Assembly: GCF_009725165.1 (NCBI RefSeq)
Contig: NZ_WNZW01000006.1
Location: 124,001-188,000, forward strand
Reading direction: 5' to 3'
Source: Paenibacillus woosongensis
Lineage (GTDB): Bacteria; Bacillota; Bacilli; Paenibacillales; Paenibacillaceae
Length of the DNA stretch: 64,000 bases
Shown here: piece by piece, positions 16,600-25,260 of the stretch
How positions within the stretch are numbered: the stretch's first letter is position 1
Layout: the number at the start of each line of letters is the position of its first letter
Made by a program: the position numbers and the translations under genes
Notes under the pieces: model-generated
Seen by the model: the letters and a program-made list of their open reading frames with translations, nothing else
What the model was told of the DNA's origin: nothing
Databases searched by the model: none

Positions 16600-17355
16600 T
16601 CAATCCCGCTCTCGCGAACGCATAAGTCCAATCCATAGCGCATACAGCAATAAAATGAAGGCGAGCACGGCAGCGGTCATACTGAGTCCAGGGATGCTCT
16701 TCTGTTCAATGGCAATGGCCGCATAAGCCCAGACGAATACGAGCGGCAGCACACCGTCGCGAGGGCGGAGGGTTATTCCGATAGCAGCAGCGGTCCCTGC
16801 GGATAGCAGGATAATCCCTGCTGTTTTGGGATTCAGGCTTATCCCGAGATCTCCATGAAAGAAAATAACAGCAAGATTAACCAGCGTGGCCACGCAAATC
16901 CATCCGAAATAAATGCTGAATGGCAGCCGGAGCAGCCAAGTCTCTCCGGAAGTTGGCGTGTATACGTAGCGAGTCTTGGCATAGATGGCGGCAAGCGATA
17001 GAAGAAGGGCGATCATGGCGGCAAAGGATAATGCGATATATTGGTACTGCCATAAGAATACCCAGGCCATATTAAAAATGCAGGACAGGATGAACCAATA
17101 GGAAATGGCCAGCACGGAGTCCTGTTTTCCGGTATTTCCTCGCAGCTGATATACGATATATCCGGCGAGCAATAGATAGATTAGCGCCCAGATCATAAAC
17201 GCGTATCCGGCCGGCGTGATGGGGGTATGATACTTGTCGGACAATTGCCCGGTGGTCATCCCGCCTATCGGGATCGCCATGGCCAAATAATTGACGCCGA
17301 GGACAGCCGCATAGAACAGCGCGTTCCACCAGCGGAAGGCATTGTTACGAAACAT
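16600..17355 (-). CDS. TspO/MBR-like tryptophan-rich membrane protein
   Basis: 251 residues with about seven hydrophobic segments and many Trp/Tyr residues ('MAWVFLWQYQYIALSF', 'PFSIYFGWICVATLVN'), resembling the enlarged TspO-related proteins of Bacillota rather than the classic 160-residue five-helix TspO. Family members bind tetrapyrroles or act in stress signalling; no specific role can be read here. Start ATG 17355 with AGGAGG at 8-9 nt. Divergent from the SNF2 helicase gene, with ~215 bp between them. Confidence 0.75.
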   Translation of the reverse strand: MFRNNAFRWWNALFYAAVLGVNYLAMAIPIGGMTTGQLSDKYHTPITPAGYAFMIWALIYLLLAGYIVYQLRGNTGKQDSVLAISYWFILSCIFNMAWVFLWQYQYIALSFAAMIALLLSLAAIYAKTRYVYTPTSGETWLLRLPFSIYFGWICVATLVNLAVIFFHGDLGISLNPKTAGIILLSAGTAAAIGITLRPRDGVLPLVFVWAYAAIAIEQKSIPGLSMTAAVLAFILLLYALWIGLMRSRERD

Positions 17356-17569
17356 ATATATACCTCCTGCGATAGCTTGATTTAGAAATGAACCAAGGAT
17401 GTAACCAATCTTTGTTTATGATATGAATATACCCAATTAGAGCGAATGATATCAGGCGGTGTGTTATCATATTCATTGGATGCCGATCACCTGGCGAAGC
17501 GTTTGAGAATGGCCGGGTTATGGGCAAAATGGATCAGAGGAAATGGAATAGAAACGACGGGAGATCACC

Positions 17570-20500
17570 ATGAATCAACGTCTTTATGCGATATGGCTGG
17601 GAGAGGTATTGTTCTGTTTCTCGGGTGAAACATCCGAATCTAAGATTGATGCCTGGGCAGCCTCGCTGCGCAGACTGGAGACGGCGGTAGGGAAGCGGCC
17701 ATTTCAGCAGGCCGCGCTTCGGCTCGCCGAAGTGCGTTATCCAGCCTCCGCTGGAAGAAGCGCCTTTAAATCCGGCGAACGGAGGGGACTGATAGGGCGA
17801 ACGCTGGAAGGGCTCGCACTGCCTGTTCAAGACGCATGGCCGCTGCTGCTGGGCTGGAACGAAGCCAAGATAGAGGCGCAGGGGTTTTTGCCTGGGCAAG
17901 AGCTGGAATTTTGGAGCAAGGCGGCAAAGTTTGCGCTTGAGCTCATGATGAAAGGGCGGATAGCCCCCGGCATGGCAGAGGTTCCTCTGACCGGGAATCG
18001 GCGGCCGAAAGGCCAAGCTTCGGCAAAAGCGCTATGGGGGCCGGAGCTTGACGATCCCGTGGATGAAGAACGGTTCAGGCTGTTGGCTGGAAGCATGCCG
18101 CCGATCTGCCTGGCTGCCGTCCAGCTTGGGGGAATGCAGGAGGAAGACGTCGAGGCAAGGCAAATTGCCGTGCTCTACTCTTTTATGAGCGCCATTCTTG
18201 ACCATGAGGTTCGCAAAGCTGTCGGCGGATTGGGAAGGAAGCTGAATGCGAGCCGGGCTGATTATCGCCGGGGCACCTCTCCGCTGGCTGAGCTATGGTG
18301 GAACGGCCTGCTCGCCGCCGTGCCGCACGGGGATATGCAAGGTACGGTGTCGGAGCTGGCTGAGCTGGCTGAGGGCATCAGGGATGCTGGCGGGGGCGAG
18401 CCGAAAGTTCAGCACGAGGATGATGAAGGGCGGAGTCCGGGAACATTCCGTTTATGCTTGCGGCTCGAACCGGCGGAAGAGGAGGCGGCAATGCCTGCCT
18501 GGCGTCTGTCATTGTGGGCCGAAGGCGTGGAGGATCCTGGCGTTCTGCTGCCCTATGGGCTGATATGGAGCTATCCGGAGCGGGATATCGAGATTCGCGG
18601 CAGGGTATATCACGGTGCCGGCGAGCAGCTTTTGCATCGGCTTGGCAAGGCGGCCAGGCTTTCCCGGGCAGTAAGGAAAGCGATGGAATGCCCGCGCCCG
18701 GAAGGTACGATGCTCCAGCCGGAAGAGGTATTCGCCCTGCTGAGCAAGGAGGTAGCCCAGCTTCGCAGGCATGGCATTACGGTACAGATGCCCTCCCGCT
18801 GGACGAAGGAGGGGCGCCGGACTGCCGGGGTAAGACTGCGGACGGAACAGTGGGGAACGCCTTCGGAATCCGGGCAAGGGCCAGGCAGTACGCCGCGGCT
18901 GGGAGTCGAGCAGCTTGTTGCTTACGAGGCGGAGGCGGTGTTCGGCGGAAGCCCCCTGTCCGAAGAGGAGCTTAACGAACTGGCATCGTCCAAGTCGCCT
19001 CTCGTTTTTTTTCGCGGGGAATGGGTTGAGATCGATGTGAAGGAAATCCGCCAGGTGCTGAAATTCATGAAGCGCTATAAGACCGGAGAGATGAGCTTCC
19101 GTGAGCTGATGCATCTGACCGTGCAGGAAGAAGGCAGCTACTGGGACGGCCTGCCGATTGAGCAGGTGGAAACCGCAGGTCTGCTGTCGCTGCTGCTGGA
19201 GGGGCATTCGGTGCGCGGCATGGATGACAAGCCGGTCCCCAGCTTGCTGCGAGGAACCTTGCGGCCCTATCAGGAGCGGGGCTATCGCTGGCTGGTCATG
19301 ATGCGGCAGCTTGGCTTCGGGGCTCTGCTCGCCGATGATATGGGACTGGGCAAGACGGTACAGGTCATTGCAGCGCTGCTTGATGGAATCGAGGCTGGAA
19401 CAGTGCTGATCATCTGTCCGACGTCGCTGCTGGGCAACTGGCAGAAGGAGCTGTCGAGGTTCGCGCCGGAGCTGAAGCTGCACATTCACCATGGCAGCGG
19501 CCGGCTGCACGGAGAGGAATTCCGGGAGGAATGCGCCAAGCAGCAGGTTGTGCTGACAACTTACCCGCTGGCCGGGCGGGATATGAAGGAGCTGCAATCG
19601 GTTGAATGGGCTTCGATTGTGCTTGATGAGGCGCAGTACATTAAAAATTACGGTACCAAGCAGGCACAGAGTGTTATGAAGTTGAACGCCCCGCATCGGA
19701 TTGCAATGACGGGAACGCCGGTTGAGAATCGGCTCAGCGAGCTATGGTCCATCTTTCAGTTCCTGAATCCCGGCTATTTGGGCGGCCATTCCTCTTTCAA
19801 ATCGAAATATGCCGGTAGCAGCGAGCAGCAGCCAGCAGAGCTGGCGAGGCTTCGCCAGCTGATTGCGCCGTTTCTGCTGCGCCGGCTGAAGAGTGATCCG
19901 GACATCCGCAAGGATTTGCCGGATAAAATTGAATTGAAGTCCTATTGCCCGCTTATGCCGGCGCAAGCTGAGCTGTACCGGGAAGCTGCGGAGGACTTGC
20001 TTGGGCGGATCGCGGGCAGCACCGGCATAACCCGCAAAGGGATCGTGCTGTCTACGCTTACCCGTCTGAAGCAAATTTGTGATCATCCGCTGCTGGTGAC
20101 CGGCGCAAAGGAAACAAGGCCAAAGGTAGAGGCATCCGGTAAAATGGAGCGCCTGCTCGAACTGCTGGATTTGATTATCGACAATAACGAGGCCGCGCTT
20201 ATATTTACGCAGTATGTGCAAATGGGCAAGCTGCTGTGCGAGGCGCTTGAACAGAAGTACGGCATGGCTCCCGCTTTTCTTCACGGCGGAGTCAGCAAGG
20301 CGGAGCGGGACCAGATGGTAGAGGATTTCCAGCAGGGAGGCGGTTCCCCGTTCTTCGTACTGTCGCTCAAAGCTGGAGGGGTTGGCCTGAATTTGACGCG
20401 GGCCAATCATGTGATTCATTATGACCGCTGGTGGAACCCGGCTGTGGAGAATCAGGCGACCGACCGTGTGTTCCGCATCGGACAGAAGCGGAATGTCGAG

Positions 20501-20659
20501 GTTCATAAGCTGATTTGCCAAGGGACGCTGGAGGAGCGTATTGACGAGCTGATCGAGCGCAAAAAAACGCTGTCAGAGCAGGTCGTCGGCTCCGGCGAGC
20601 AGTGGCTGACAGAGATGTCGAACGAGGAGCTGCAGCATCTGATTGAGCTGCAGAATTAA
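17570..20659 (+). CDS. SNF2-family DEAD/DEAH helicase (YwqA/RapA-like)
   Basis: 1029 residues. About 500 N-terminal residues form the bacterial SNF2-associated region; the ATPase begins near residue 560. Walker A is in 'DDMGLGKTVQVIA', the DEAQ box in 'VLDEAQYIKN', motif III in 'MTGTPVENRLSELWSI', and the C-terminal helicase motifs in 'LKAGGVGLNLTRANHVIHYD', 'RWWNPAVENQATDR' and 'VFRIGQ'. All ATPase motifs are intact. In Bacillus the homologue ywqA pairs with a SWIM-finger gene; here the following gene, 27 bp later, carries a SWIM-like motif. ATG 17570 with GGGAG upstream. Exact role (chromatin or RNA polymerase remodelling) is unproven. Confidence 0.9.
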   Translation: MNQRLYAIWLGEVLFCFSGETSESKIDAWAASLRRLETAVGKRPFQQAALRLAEVRYPASAGRSAFKSGERRGLIGRTLEGLALPVQDAWPLLLGWNEAKIEAQGFLPGQELEFWSKAAKFALELMMKGRIAPGMAEVPLTGNRRPKGQASAKALWGPELDDPVDEERFRLLAGSMPPICLAAVQLGGMQEEDVEARQIAVLYSFMSAILDHEVRKAVGGLGRKLNASRADYRRGTSPLAELWWNGLLAAVPHGDMQGTVSELAELAEGIRDAGGGEPKVQHEDDEGRSPGTFRLCLRLEPAEEEAAMPAWRLSLWAEGVEDPGVLLPYGLIWSYPERDIEIRGRVYHGAGEQLLHRLGKAARLSRAVRKAMECPRPEGTMLQPEEVFALLSKEVAQLRRHGITVQMPSRWTKEGRRTAGVRLRTEQWGTPSESGQGPGSTPRLGVEQLVAYEAEAVFGGSPLSEEELNELASSKSPLVFFRGEWVEIDVKEIRQVLKFMKRYKTGEMSFRELMHLTVQEEGSYWDGLPIEQVETAGLLSLLLEGHSVRGMDDKPVPSLLRGTLRPYQERGYRWLVMMRQLGFGALLADDMGLGKTVQVIAALLDGIEAGTVLIICPTSLLGNWQKELSRFAPELKLHIHHGSGRLHGEEFREECAKQQVVLTTYPLAGRDMKELQSVEWASIVLDEAQYIKNYGTKQAQSVMKLNAPHRIAMTGTPVENRLSELWSIFQFLNPGYLGGHSSFKSKYAGSSEQQPAELARLRQLIAPFLLRRLKSDPDIRKDLPDKIELKSYCPLMPAQAELYREAAEDLLGRIAGSTGITRKGIVLSTLTRLKQICDHPLLVTGAKETRPKVEASGKMERLLELLDLIIDNNEAALIFTQYVQMGKLLCEALEQKYGMAPAFLHGGVSKAERDQMVEDFQQGGGSPFFVLSLKAGGVGLNLTRANHVIHYDRWWNPAVENQATDRVFRIGQKRNVEVHKLICQGTLEERIDELIERKKTLSEQVVGSGEQWLTEMSNEELQHLIELQN

Positions 20660-20685
20660 ATCTGCGAGGAGGGGCGTGCAGGACG

Positions 20686-21471
20686 ATGGAACAGCCTATG
20701 GACAATAAGGTTGTGGCGGCCGGTGTGCAGATCGAGCCGGAGCCGGGCGGCTGGAGAATCACGATTCCAGCCGCCGGGGAAGGCACAGAACAGCCCGCTT
20801 GTTCTGTGCTGCTGCTGGAAGCAGACGCGCCCGGCCCAGGCCGGCGTCTGCTCCAGGCTCTTGCGCAGCAGCCGCTCAAGCTGGCTGCGCTGCAGGAGGC
20901 CGGCGCAACGGCGATCGCCGGCCTCCTGCCCAAGACTCCGCCGTGGCAGCCGGCGGAGGGCCCTCCGCGCAGCGGCAGCAGCAGCTGCAGCTGTGCGGAA
21001 GCGTCTTGCGGCCATGCGGCGCAGGCCGCAAGAGCGGGCGCGGCAGCATGGCGCGCGGCCACGCCCGAGCAGCGGCTAACGCTGCTCGGCTGGACGCGCG
21101 AGACGCTGCTCGCGGCAGTGCTGGCGGCGTGGGCGGAGGCGGAGCCCCTGCCCGATGCCGCCGAGGCCCTGCGCGCGGCGCTGGGGCCTCAGCAGGAGGA
21201 GGCCCGCGCCCGTGCGGGCGGGCCGAGCATCGCCGAGTGGCTCGCGGAGATGGCGGAGCAGGGCGGCCTGCATGCCCCGGGCCCGCAGTTCCACGACGTC
21301 CAGATTCAGCTGGACGCCGTGGAACCCCCGCCCCCGGACGCGGATGCCGAGGCCCTGGCCAAGCTGCTCCCTGGTGTGCGGGGTGCAGCTAAAGGCCTCG
21401 GTCTTGTGCGCGAGGGCGTCATGCAGCGGGCCGAGGAGCTGGCGCGCCAGCTGGGCCATAAGCCTCGCTAG
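20686..21471 (+). CDS. Short Ala-rich protein with a SWIM-type zinc-finger motif
   Basis: 261 residues. Cys101-Ser-Cys103-x4-Cys108-Gly-His110 fits the SWIM pattern CxCx(n)CxH, followed by 'WRAATPEQRLTLLGWTRETLL', which resembles the helix after SWIM fingers. The rest is Ala/Glu/Pro-rich and the DNA is far more GC-rich than its neighbours, with long CG-rich runs. It directly follows the SNF2 gene, as ywqB (a larger SWIM protein) follows ywqA in Bacillus, so it is probably a shortened or fast-evolving counterpart that aids the helicase in DNA binding. ATG at 20686 or 20701; GAGGAGGGG is at about 20665-20673. Confidence is good for being a gene, moderate for the family. Confidence 0.65.
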   Translation: MEQPMDNKVVAAGVQIEPEPGGWRITIPAAGEGTEQPACSVLLLEADAPGPGRRLLQALAQQPLKLAALQEAGATAIAGLLPKTPPWQPAEGPPRSGSSSCSCAEASCGHAAQAARAGAAAWRAATPEQRLTLLGWTRETLLAAVLAAWAEAEPLPDAAEALRAALGPQQEEARARAGGPSIAEWLAEMAEQGGLHAPGPQFHDVQIQLDAVEPPPPDADAEALAKLLPGVRGAAKGLGLVREGVMQRAEELARQLGHKPR

Positions 21472-21511
21472 CCACAGCCAAGGCTGGCGCAAGCCCCTTA
21501 CGCGCCCGCAA

Positions 21512-21556
21512 AACAGGACAGCCGTCAAGGCTCCACTCCTTGACGGCTGTCCTGTT
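21512..21556. terminator. Bidirectional terminator between SWIM-like gene and relP
   Basis: A perfect 19-bp stem (AACAGGACAGCCGTCAAGG and its complement) around a 7-nt loop. The outer edges overlap the last codon of the convergent alarmone synthetase gene. Confidence 0.8.
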
Positions 21557-22232
21557 ATATATCCCGGCTTATGCCGGGCTCGGGAAGAGACGCTTCTGCG
21601 GCGCCCATGATCTCCCTGCGCAGGCCGTGCATCTTCTTGTCAAGCGCATCGGCGGCTTTGGCCGCTTCCGTCAGCTCTTGAACGACGTGCGGCGGCACCT
21701 GCTTGTCATATTTGTAGAACAGAATATGCTCCATGCTGGCCCAGAAATCCATAGCCAGCGTGCGCATTTGAATCTCCACCTTCATCCAGCGCTGTCCCTC
21801 AAACAGCGTTAGCGGTACAGCAACGATCACATGAAGGCTCTGGTATCCGTTCGGCTTCGGCTTTGCGATATAGTCCTTGATCTCAATGATTGTAAGATCG
21901 TCGCGATGGCGCAGATGATCCAGCAGCTTGTAAATGTCCTTCACGAACGAAAAGACGATACGCATGCCGGCGATATCGTGAATTTTGTTCACCATATTAT
22001 CAACGGTCATTTCGAGACCCTTGCGTTCCAGCTTGTCGAGTATGCTCTTCGGTTCCTTGATCCGCGTCTTGATATGTTCGATCGGGCTGTACCCGTTCAA
22101 AATTTTCCACTCGGTCTGAATCAGCTTGATTTTGTTCTTCAATTCATCCAGTGCGAGCTGATACAGCGTAGGAAGCTTCTTCCACTCCTCCAGCTTGCGC
22201 AGCTGGTCGTCTCCGATTTCCCATTGATACAA
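21555..22232 (-). CDS. Small alarmone synthetase, RelP/YwaC type
   Basis: 225 residues: a stand-alone RelA/SpoT synthetase domain without hydrolase or regulatory domains. 'DIAGMRIVFSFVKDIY', 'KDYIAKPKPNGYQSLHV' (GTP/ATP site) and 'EIQMRTLAMDFWASMEH' are the synthetase signatures, and length and N-terminus align well with Bacillus YwaC. It transfers pyrophosphate from ATP to GDP/GTP to make (p)ppGpp. Start problem: the TTG at 22232 follows GGGAG directly with no spacer; the frame stays open upstream and a CTG at 22292 sits 9 nt after AGGAG (22302-22306), so a longer protein from a CTG start is possible. It shares the terminator at 21512-21556 with the convergent gene. Confidence 0.88.
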   Translation of the reverse strand: MYQWEIGDDQLRKLEEWKKLPTLYQLALDELKNKIKLIQTEWKILNGYSPIEHIKTRIKEPKSILDKLERKGLEMTVDNMVNKIHDIAGMRIVFSFVKDIYKLLDHLRHRDDLTIIEIKDYIAKPKPNGYQSLHVIVAVPLTLFEGQRWMKVEIQMRTLAMDFWASMEHILFYKYDKQVPPHVVQELTEAAKAADALDKKMHGLRREIMGAAEASLPEPGISRDI

Positions 22233-22382
22233 CTCCCGTAAATCCAGCTGATTTAACAGGGCGCCTTTATCGTTAGCATCTACTCTGTCCAGGATAATCT
22301 ACTCCTAAGCTAAAAAATGGTTTCGTACGTTTCGTACTGCTCCCTTATTGTACCTTGAACGCCCTGGCAAAATCAAAGCGAA

Positions 22383-22757
22383 TCATTTGTTTAGGGGACT
22401 TTTTCCATTATAGCCGGGATCGTCATAATCAGAGTTATGCAGCTTGCCAAGGACGCCCAAACCGATGATGGATCGGCGGGTTTGCTCATCGCCGTACTGG
22501 TATAGCAGCGTATAGACCTCTATCATCCGAGCGTTAAATTGTTCTGTAGCATCGTCATGATCCGCGGATTTATAAGGGACCGGTGCGCGCCTGAACGTAT
22601 AAATATCCTCTTCTGACAGCTCCGCAATTTTGTCGCTTAGCTTAGCGAAATCTTCTTCGTCCAGCAGCACTCTGAATTCCGTGGAGTCCTGGTTAGGCGC
22701 TTCCTGGATGCTGCGGTGAGCGACGGATACATAATAGGGCTTTCTTCCTGTTTTCAT
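22383..22757 (-). CDS. Conserved-looking hypothetical protein
   Basis: About 124 residues, soluble and acidic, with no signal peptide or cysteines. I do not recognise a family. Features: an N-terminal basic stretch 'KTGRKPYYVSVAHRSIQ', an acidic middle ('LLDEEDFAKLSDKIAELSEEDI') and a helical 'MIEVYTLLYQYGDEQTRR'. ATG 22757 is favoured over 22781 because GGAGG lies 11 nt upstream of it. It is transcribed in the same direction as relP but 150 bp away with an intervening AT-rich gap, so separate expression is likely. Confidence 0.65.
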   Translation of the reverse strand: MKTGRKPYYVSVAHRSIQEAPNQDSTEFRVLLDEEDFAKLSDKIAELSEEDIYTFRRAPVPYKSADHDDATEQFNARMIEVYTLLYQYGDEQTRRSIIGLGVLGKLHNSDYDDPGYNGKSPLNK

Positions 22758-23007
22758 CCCCAAATTCCCCTCCAGCCTCATTTTTCATTCGATTAATGTC
22801 TTTATACACAACGGTTATGCAGCTGAATCAAAGGGAGGATTGGGATTTTCACTAGGCCGCCAAATCTGTTATGATAATTACGATTTCACAGATTGCGCAG
22901 TCAGCAAGCTGTTTAATAACTGAGAAGAAACATCCAAGCATTCCCGGCGAACGGGACAATATAGCACAACCACATCAAGGAGTCGGGGAACACGGGAGGA
23001 GTATGTC

Positions 23008-23745
23008 ATGAAATTTTTACAGCGGATTAAAGATGGTGCGGGCAAGGTAACCGATAAGGCGCAGAACGCGGTTGAAATCGGACGCTTTAACACGCAGATC
23101 AATAATATTGAGCGTGAAATGGGCTTATACTTTCAAAGAATGGGCGAAGTATTCTACGAAGGATACCGTAATAAAGACATGTCGTTAGCGGAGAAGGAAA
23201 TGATGGATCTAGCGAAAACCTGCGATCTGCTCGCCGAAGAACGGGATGAGATCCGGGGCAAAATCGCTGAGCTTAGAAACGAGCGCCTGTGCTCTTCCTG
23301 CGGCAAAGTGGTTACGGAAGAGGCGCTATTCTGCCAATACTGCGGACATAAATTGGGTAAGGCGAATAAGCCGGCGCAGGTTCGTGTGGAAGCGGAAGAG
23401 GAGGAGTCTGGGGCTAAGAACGAGCGGCTCAGCGATCCGCTCGCCCTGCTGGAAGAAGGCGCGCTGTTCAGCCATCTCGGTCAAGAGGAACCTGCCCGGT
23501 ATGAAGAGGCCGAGCCGATTGATCCCGAGGAGGAAGAACGGCGGCTGCGGGAGCTGGAGCGGGAACGCGAGCGCCAGGAGGAGCTGGATCGCCGGATCAG
23601 AACATGGAAAGAGAATGTGAAGCTGACGGAGCATGTCTCGGCGGCGAAGGAATCTCTGCACGGCGAGGCGACCTGCCAAATATGTTCGGCGACGCTGGTA
23701 AAGGGAACGAAATGGTGTCCGCACTGCGGCTCAGAGCAAATTTAA
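23008..23745 (+). CDS. Coiled-coil protein with two zinc ribbons
   Basis: 245 residues. Residues 1-95 are helical/coiled coil; a zinc ribbon follows ('CSSCGKVVTEEALFCQYCGHK', Cys-x2-Cys paired with Cys-x2-Cys), then a Glu/Arg-rich linker (about 125-205), and a second ribbon at the C-terminus ('CQICSATLVKGTKWCPHCGS'). No membrane segment. Such double zinc-ribbon proteins are common in Paenibacillus but have no assigned role that I know of. Start ATG 23008 with GGGAGGAG upstream. Confidence 0.75.
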   Translation: MKFLQRIKDGAGKVTDKAQNAVEIGRFNTQINNIEREMGLYFQRMGEVFYEGYRNKDMSLAEKEMMDLAKTCDLLAEERDEIRGKIAELRNERLCSSCGKVVTEEALFCQYCGHKLGKANKPAQVRVEAEEEESGAKNERLSDPLALLEEGALFSHLGQEEPARYEEAEPIDPEEEERRLRELERERERQEELDRRIRTWKENVKLTEHVSAAKESLHGEATCQICSATLVKGTKWCPHCGSEQI

Positions 23746-23922
23746 GCAGGTATGACTGGCCGTCTGGTCAAAAGTTCACCGAGTTGTTATAAATGATGTT
23801 TGCTGCGGGGACATTTGAACCGTAGTAAATAGTAGGCGCCAGTCCGGATGGGGACGGCAGCTGCAGGGAAAGCTGTAATTGCGCCTTTTGTTTACTATGA
23901 TACTTTTAGGAGTGTGGACACC

Positions 23923-24228
23923 ATGGAATGTATCGTTCATTTTGAAGTGGAATACAAGCAACAGACCAAAGAGCTTCGCGGACTTATTTTCCTCGATAAG
24001 GGCAAAAAACCATCGGAGCAGGATTTTCTATCGATGTTCGGGGATATGGGGTACAAGCTTCGGCTTGCCGACCAAGAGAACTTGGTATTTTTGCCGACCG
24101 AGCCGAGTGCGGAATACCAGAAAATCAGGATCCGCCGGTTGGACACCGGCGAAGAGAACTATCAGACGGAAGGCGAGCTGAAATCGATCATATCGAATCT
24201 GCTTCCAAAGGATACGCGCCCGATCTAA
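23923..24228 (+). CDS. Small hypothetical protein
   Basis: 101 residues, soluble, begins 'MECIVHFEVEYKQQ' with alternating beta-strand character and ends in 'NLLPKDTRPI'. No family recognised. ATG 23923 is chosen because AGGAGTG lies about 8 nt upstream; the frame extends further left but without a ribosome site. It lies ~180 bp after the zinc-ribbon gene and before the guanine riboswitch, with no sign of operon coupling. Confidence 0.65.
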   Translation: MECIVHFEVEYKQQTKELRGLIFLDKGKKPSEQDFLSMFGDMGYKLRLADQENLVFLPTEPSAEYQKIRIRRLDTGEENYQTEGELKSIISNLLPKDTRPI

Positions 24229-24365
24229 GTGGCGCCAAGCGTCTCGAAAATGGTTCATCTGCAAAATATTTGACCAATCCACGAAATACCTCTTTATTTC
24301 TATCGAATGTATGAGTTATACTACTAATCATTGTAGAGATAGTTTTCGACAAGATTCTTCATTAG

Positions 24366-24440
24366 CTTCTCGTATATGTGCAGGAATCGGCCTGCATGTT
24401 TCTACCTGATCACCGGAAATGATCGGACTACGGGGAGAAT
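24366..24440 (+). promoter_or_regulatory. Guanine-type purine riboswitch aptamer
   Basis: The core 'GTTTCTACC' joins two hairpins whose loops can kiss, and 'CGGACTACGGGG' closes the three-way junction; P1 is TTCTC/GAGAA. The base that contacts the ligand edge is C (GACTAC, not GATTA), which specifies guanine or hypoxanthine rather than adenine. It is placed upstream of xpt-pbuX exactly as in Bacillus. Confidence 0.9.
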
Positions 24441-24580
24441 TCGTATTGCCGTGCCAAGGGCGGTTATTTGAGGTTGCTCCTGACCTATACTTTGACCGCA
24501 GTTTGGCATGTCATCCCTGGATTAGGGCGAATTCTGCCAGGAGGTCCATTTCCCAGCCTTTGGGAACTGGGCTTTTTTTT
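24434..24580 (+). terminator. Riboswitch expression platform: antiterminator and terminator
   Basis: AGAATTCG at the 3' side of P1 is exactly complementary to CGAATTCT about 90 nt downstream, giving an antiterminator when purine is absent. The terminator is CCCAG/CTGGG (24551-24570) followed by eight T. Ligand binding locks P1 and permits termination, so the switch turns xpt-pbuX off when guanine is abundant. Confidence 0.75.
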
Positions 24581-24634
24581 ATTCCGGTTAACGGTAAGAC
24601 ATGATGAAGAGGATAGGAAACCAAGATAACTTAA

Positions 24635-25219
<585 letters not shown>

Positions 25220-25260
25220 TAAATAGACCAGATACGATATGGGGAGGAAAAGATATTTTT

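Noticed and set aside
18509..19696. 395-codon antisense frame in the SNF2 gene
   Set aside because: Shadow frame caused by GC-rich third positions; sense-strand helicase motifs are intact.
23776..23961. 61-codon minus-strand frame before the gene at 23923
   Set aside because: No ribosome binding site and overlap with a better-supported gene.
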